Origin: Diospyros lotus
Taxonomy: Eukaryota > Streptophyta > Magnoliopsida > Ericales > Ebenaceae
Direction: 5' to 3'
DNA: 64,000 bases
Assembly (NCBI RefSeq): GCF_014633365.1
Contig: NC_068345.1
Location: 11,292,058 to 11,356,057 of the forward strand
Positions 62,221-64,000 of this stretch are shown piece after piece. Every line of letters starts with the position of its first letter. Within the stretch, counting starts at the first letter, position 1. Under the pieces are notes generated by a model. The model was given only the letters and a program-made list of their open reading frames with translations, was not told the origin of the DNA and did not search any database. Both the position numbers and the translations under genes were made by a program.

Positions 62221-64000
62221 GTAATACCCGGGAAGTTATTAAGAGTATAAATGATTTTTAAGGAAGGGTATAACTGGAATTAGCAAAAGAATAAGGCTAT
62301 ATGGCACATTAACGCAGTTTTAGATGATCAAATCAGTCGGAGGGAGTAACCCGGACCTTAGATAGCTAAAGATAATTGTACAGTATCGACAAGTGATTCG
62401 AAGTATGATTTTTAGTGATGAAAGAAGTGGGATCAGGAACAGTTTTTGGTACAGCTGTCGACTGGGCTGAGAAAACCGAATTGACGTAGAAAATGTCCAA
62501 AAGGTCAACGGAGCACGTCAAGGACTAGTATTTAACGTGTAGAACAACCCTTAAGCAATTTTGGGTTGAATCAAATGGATTTAGGGTCAATTTGACCAGC
62601 CGAGCCTAAGCGCAGTTTTCTAATTTTGCCCGAGGGAGGTCAAAACGGTTATTTTTCAGAAATTTCAAAGGTGAAATGAATAATGTAAATCTTGTAGGCC
62701 TTAATGGTGATATTGGATAGTTCAGGGGTGGATGGGAAAGGCTAAAATGGGATTAGAAGAAATTACGGGGGTCAAAGTGCAAAAAATGGAAAATTGCATA
62801 GTGTGAACACGGCACCTGCAAATCGGCCACCGCAAATCCACGCACATGGAGGCCAAATCTGGAGATTGGACAGGCGAGGGAGGTTCGTGGGAGGTCGTAT
62901 ACGGCGATGGGATGCTTGGGGTCCAAGTTGAGGCCGTTGATTGGCCGGAATTCGATCGATTTTTGGGTATAAAAGGGGCCGAGGGTTTCGGATTTTGGGG
63001 CGTGAAATCGACCTTGTTTTCGAATGATTTTGGGAGAGTGATTAAGGGGTTTCTGATCCTTGTGTCAAGGAGAAGAAAATGGGAGTGTTTTGAAGCATTT
63101 TGGATCAGTTTAGAGGCCAAACGAAGCTTGGCCGAGAATGGGTGGCGGACCGCCTTCCGCCGCCTGCAACTGCCCGTTAGGGGCATTTTCCGGTGGCCTT
63201 TCGACCTGAAATTGGTGCCGTTGGGATCGACTTGCAAAGGGCTTCAAGGGGGTGCCCTTATTTCGGCCATCGGAGCAATCGCCGGAGACTGGTTCAACGA
63301 GGAAGAAGGTGGCGCGTGCAGTCACGCGCCAGCCTCCACACACACCCACGCGCCAGGCGCGTGAGGGTGCGTGAAATGGGCATTTTGGGTATTTCTTCTT
63401 CCAGTACTTTTAATTAATTATTTTAGGATTTATTGTGTTGAAATATTTCGGAAAATAGTTGAATAAATAATTATTTTGGAATTATCGAGGAGAAAATTGG
63501 GAGAAAATAGAGAAAATTATGGAAAATTGAGGAAAATGGATTTTAATGCTTCCTTAATTAAATATGGTGTTTAGGAAGTATTGTGGCTTGAGGTTGAGTA
63601 TAAATTCAAGCATTTGGGATTTGGCACGCAAATTGAGGTGTTGCACGAGGATCGAGACGATCTGAATACATTCGAGGTGAGTGGTCTGATCCTATCTTTA
63701 CTTATCTTGAAAACATGTTGGAAGGTGTGTAGTGGGTTCAGGTGGGCGGTGTTACCCTCCCGAACTTAGGTTACACGCAAATGGGATCAGTTCTAGTGAG
63801 CGGTTTTACCCTCCGGAACTTGGGTTGTACTGCGAAAGCATTTCATTTATGTATTTATGTCATCATTTGCATATTGTACATGAGATGTATTACATCAATT
63901 GTTTTTACTTACAAAAGAATCGGTGCATGGCGTGTGATTTTCATATCATCGGGGTATTGATATTCGTGTCAATGTTGTCTTCTGTGTTAGACGGGTTGGG
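62221..64000 (+). repeat. Start of a long LTR (probably gypsy/chromovirus), runs off the window
   Basis: TGTAATACCCGGGAAG at 62221 is a common start of long plant gypsy LTRs and interrupts the CACTA tandem unit. A TATA box TATAAAA lies at about 62969-62975 followed by GGGGCC. The transcribed part is GC-rich (about 63100-63370) and yields overlapping open frames on both strands with no domain. 63690-63830 holds two GGCGGTGTTACCCTCC-like units about 70 bp apart. Neither a primer site nor the LTR end is reached. Confidence 0.6.

Noticed and set aside
62846..63364. 172-codon plus-strand ORF and overlapping minus-strand 171-codon ORF
   Set aside because: Both lie in the GC-rich transcribed part of a long LTR, overlap each other, and show no domain. 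They are compositional.

Overview
This is nuclear DNA of a flowering plant, most likely a eudicot. The evidence is spliced genes with GT-AG introns, a plant O-fucosyltransferase-family gene, an R2R3-MYB gene, an Au-type SINE, and many copia, gypsy, RTE, hAT, Tourist-like and CACTA elements. LTR elements use the plant tRNA-iMet primer site (TGGTATCAGAGC). No species can be named from the sequence.

Only two host genes are supported. (1) A plant O-fucosyltransferase-family (DUF246/GT106-like) glycosyltransferase runs on the + strand from 5591 to 35106. Eight exons encode 473 contiguous residues; the N-terminal exon(s) lie left of the window or are not recognisable. Seven canonical introns of about 12.9, 0.13, 0.15, 0.36, 8.6, 3.0 and 3.0 kb separate them. 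Almost all the excess length is transposon. (2) A compact three-exon R2R3-MYB factor (199 aa, 46035-47307, +) has an intact bHLH-interaction motif.

Layout: 1-5590 holds a truncated and a complete non-autonomous LTR element plus a SINE. 5591-35106 is the glycosyltransferase gene. Its first visible intron (5682-18531) holds a gypsy relic, a copia element inside an older copia-type element, a copia fragment, and a hAT-type element inside that fragment's LTR. Its 8.6 kb intron (19712-28298) holds solo LTRs, a gypsy 5' end, and an RTE LINE interrupted by a second RTE and by a solo LTR. The next two introns hold a long solo LTR and an RTE relic. 35107-40580 is intergenic with MITEs. 40586-45319 is a complete gag-only LTR element carrying two tandem arrays. 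46035-47307 is the MYB gene. 47308-51539 is intergenic with two hAT-type elements. 51540-58262 is a decayed copia element containing two further LTR insertions. 61241-62220 is a CACTA end, and 62221 to the window end is the start of a long LTR.

The strongest structural evidence is the large set of target-site duplications (TSDs) read directly from the sequence: TTATA, TATCC, ATAAATAA, GAGGG, TGTAT, ATATAGAG, TATTC, TTGTA and several near-perfect ones. They fix element boundaries to the base and give the order of nested insertions. I see no defence, toxin or biosynthetic cluster. The most noteworthy items are the gag-only element with its 97-bp tandem array and palindromic array, the repeat-bearing protein of the non-autonomous element at 1451-5255, and the splicing-competent gene loaded with nested transposons.
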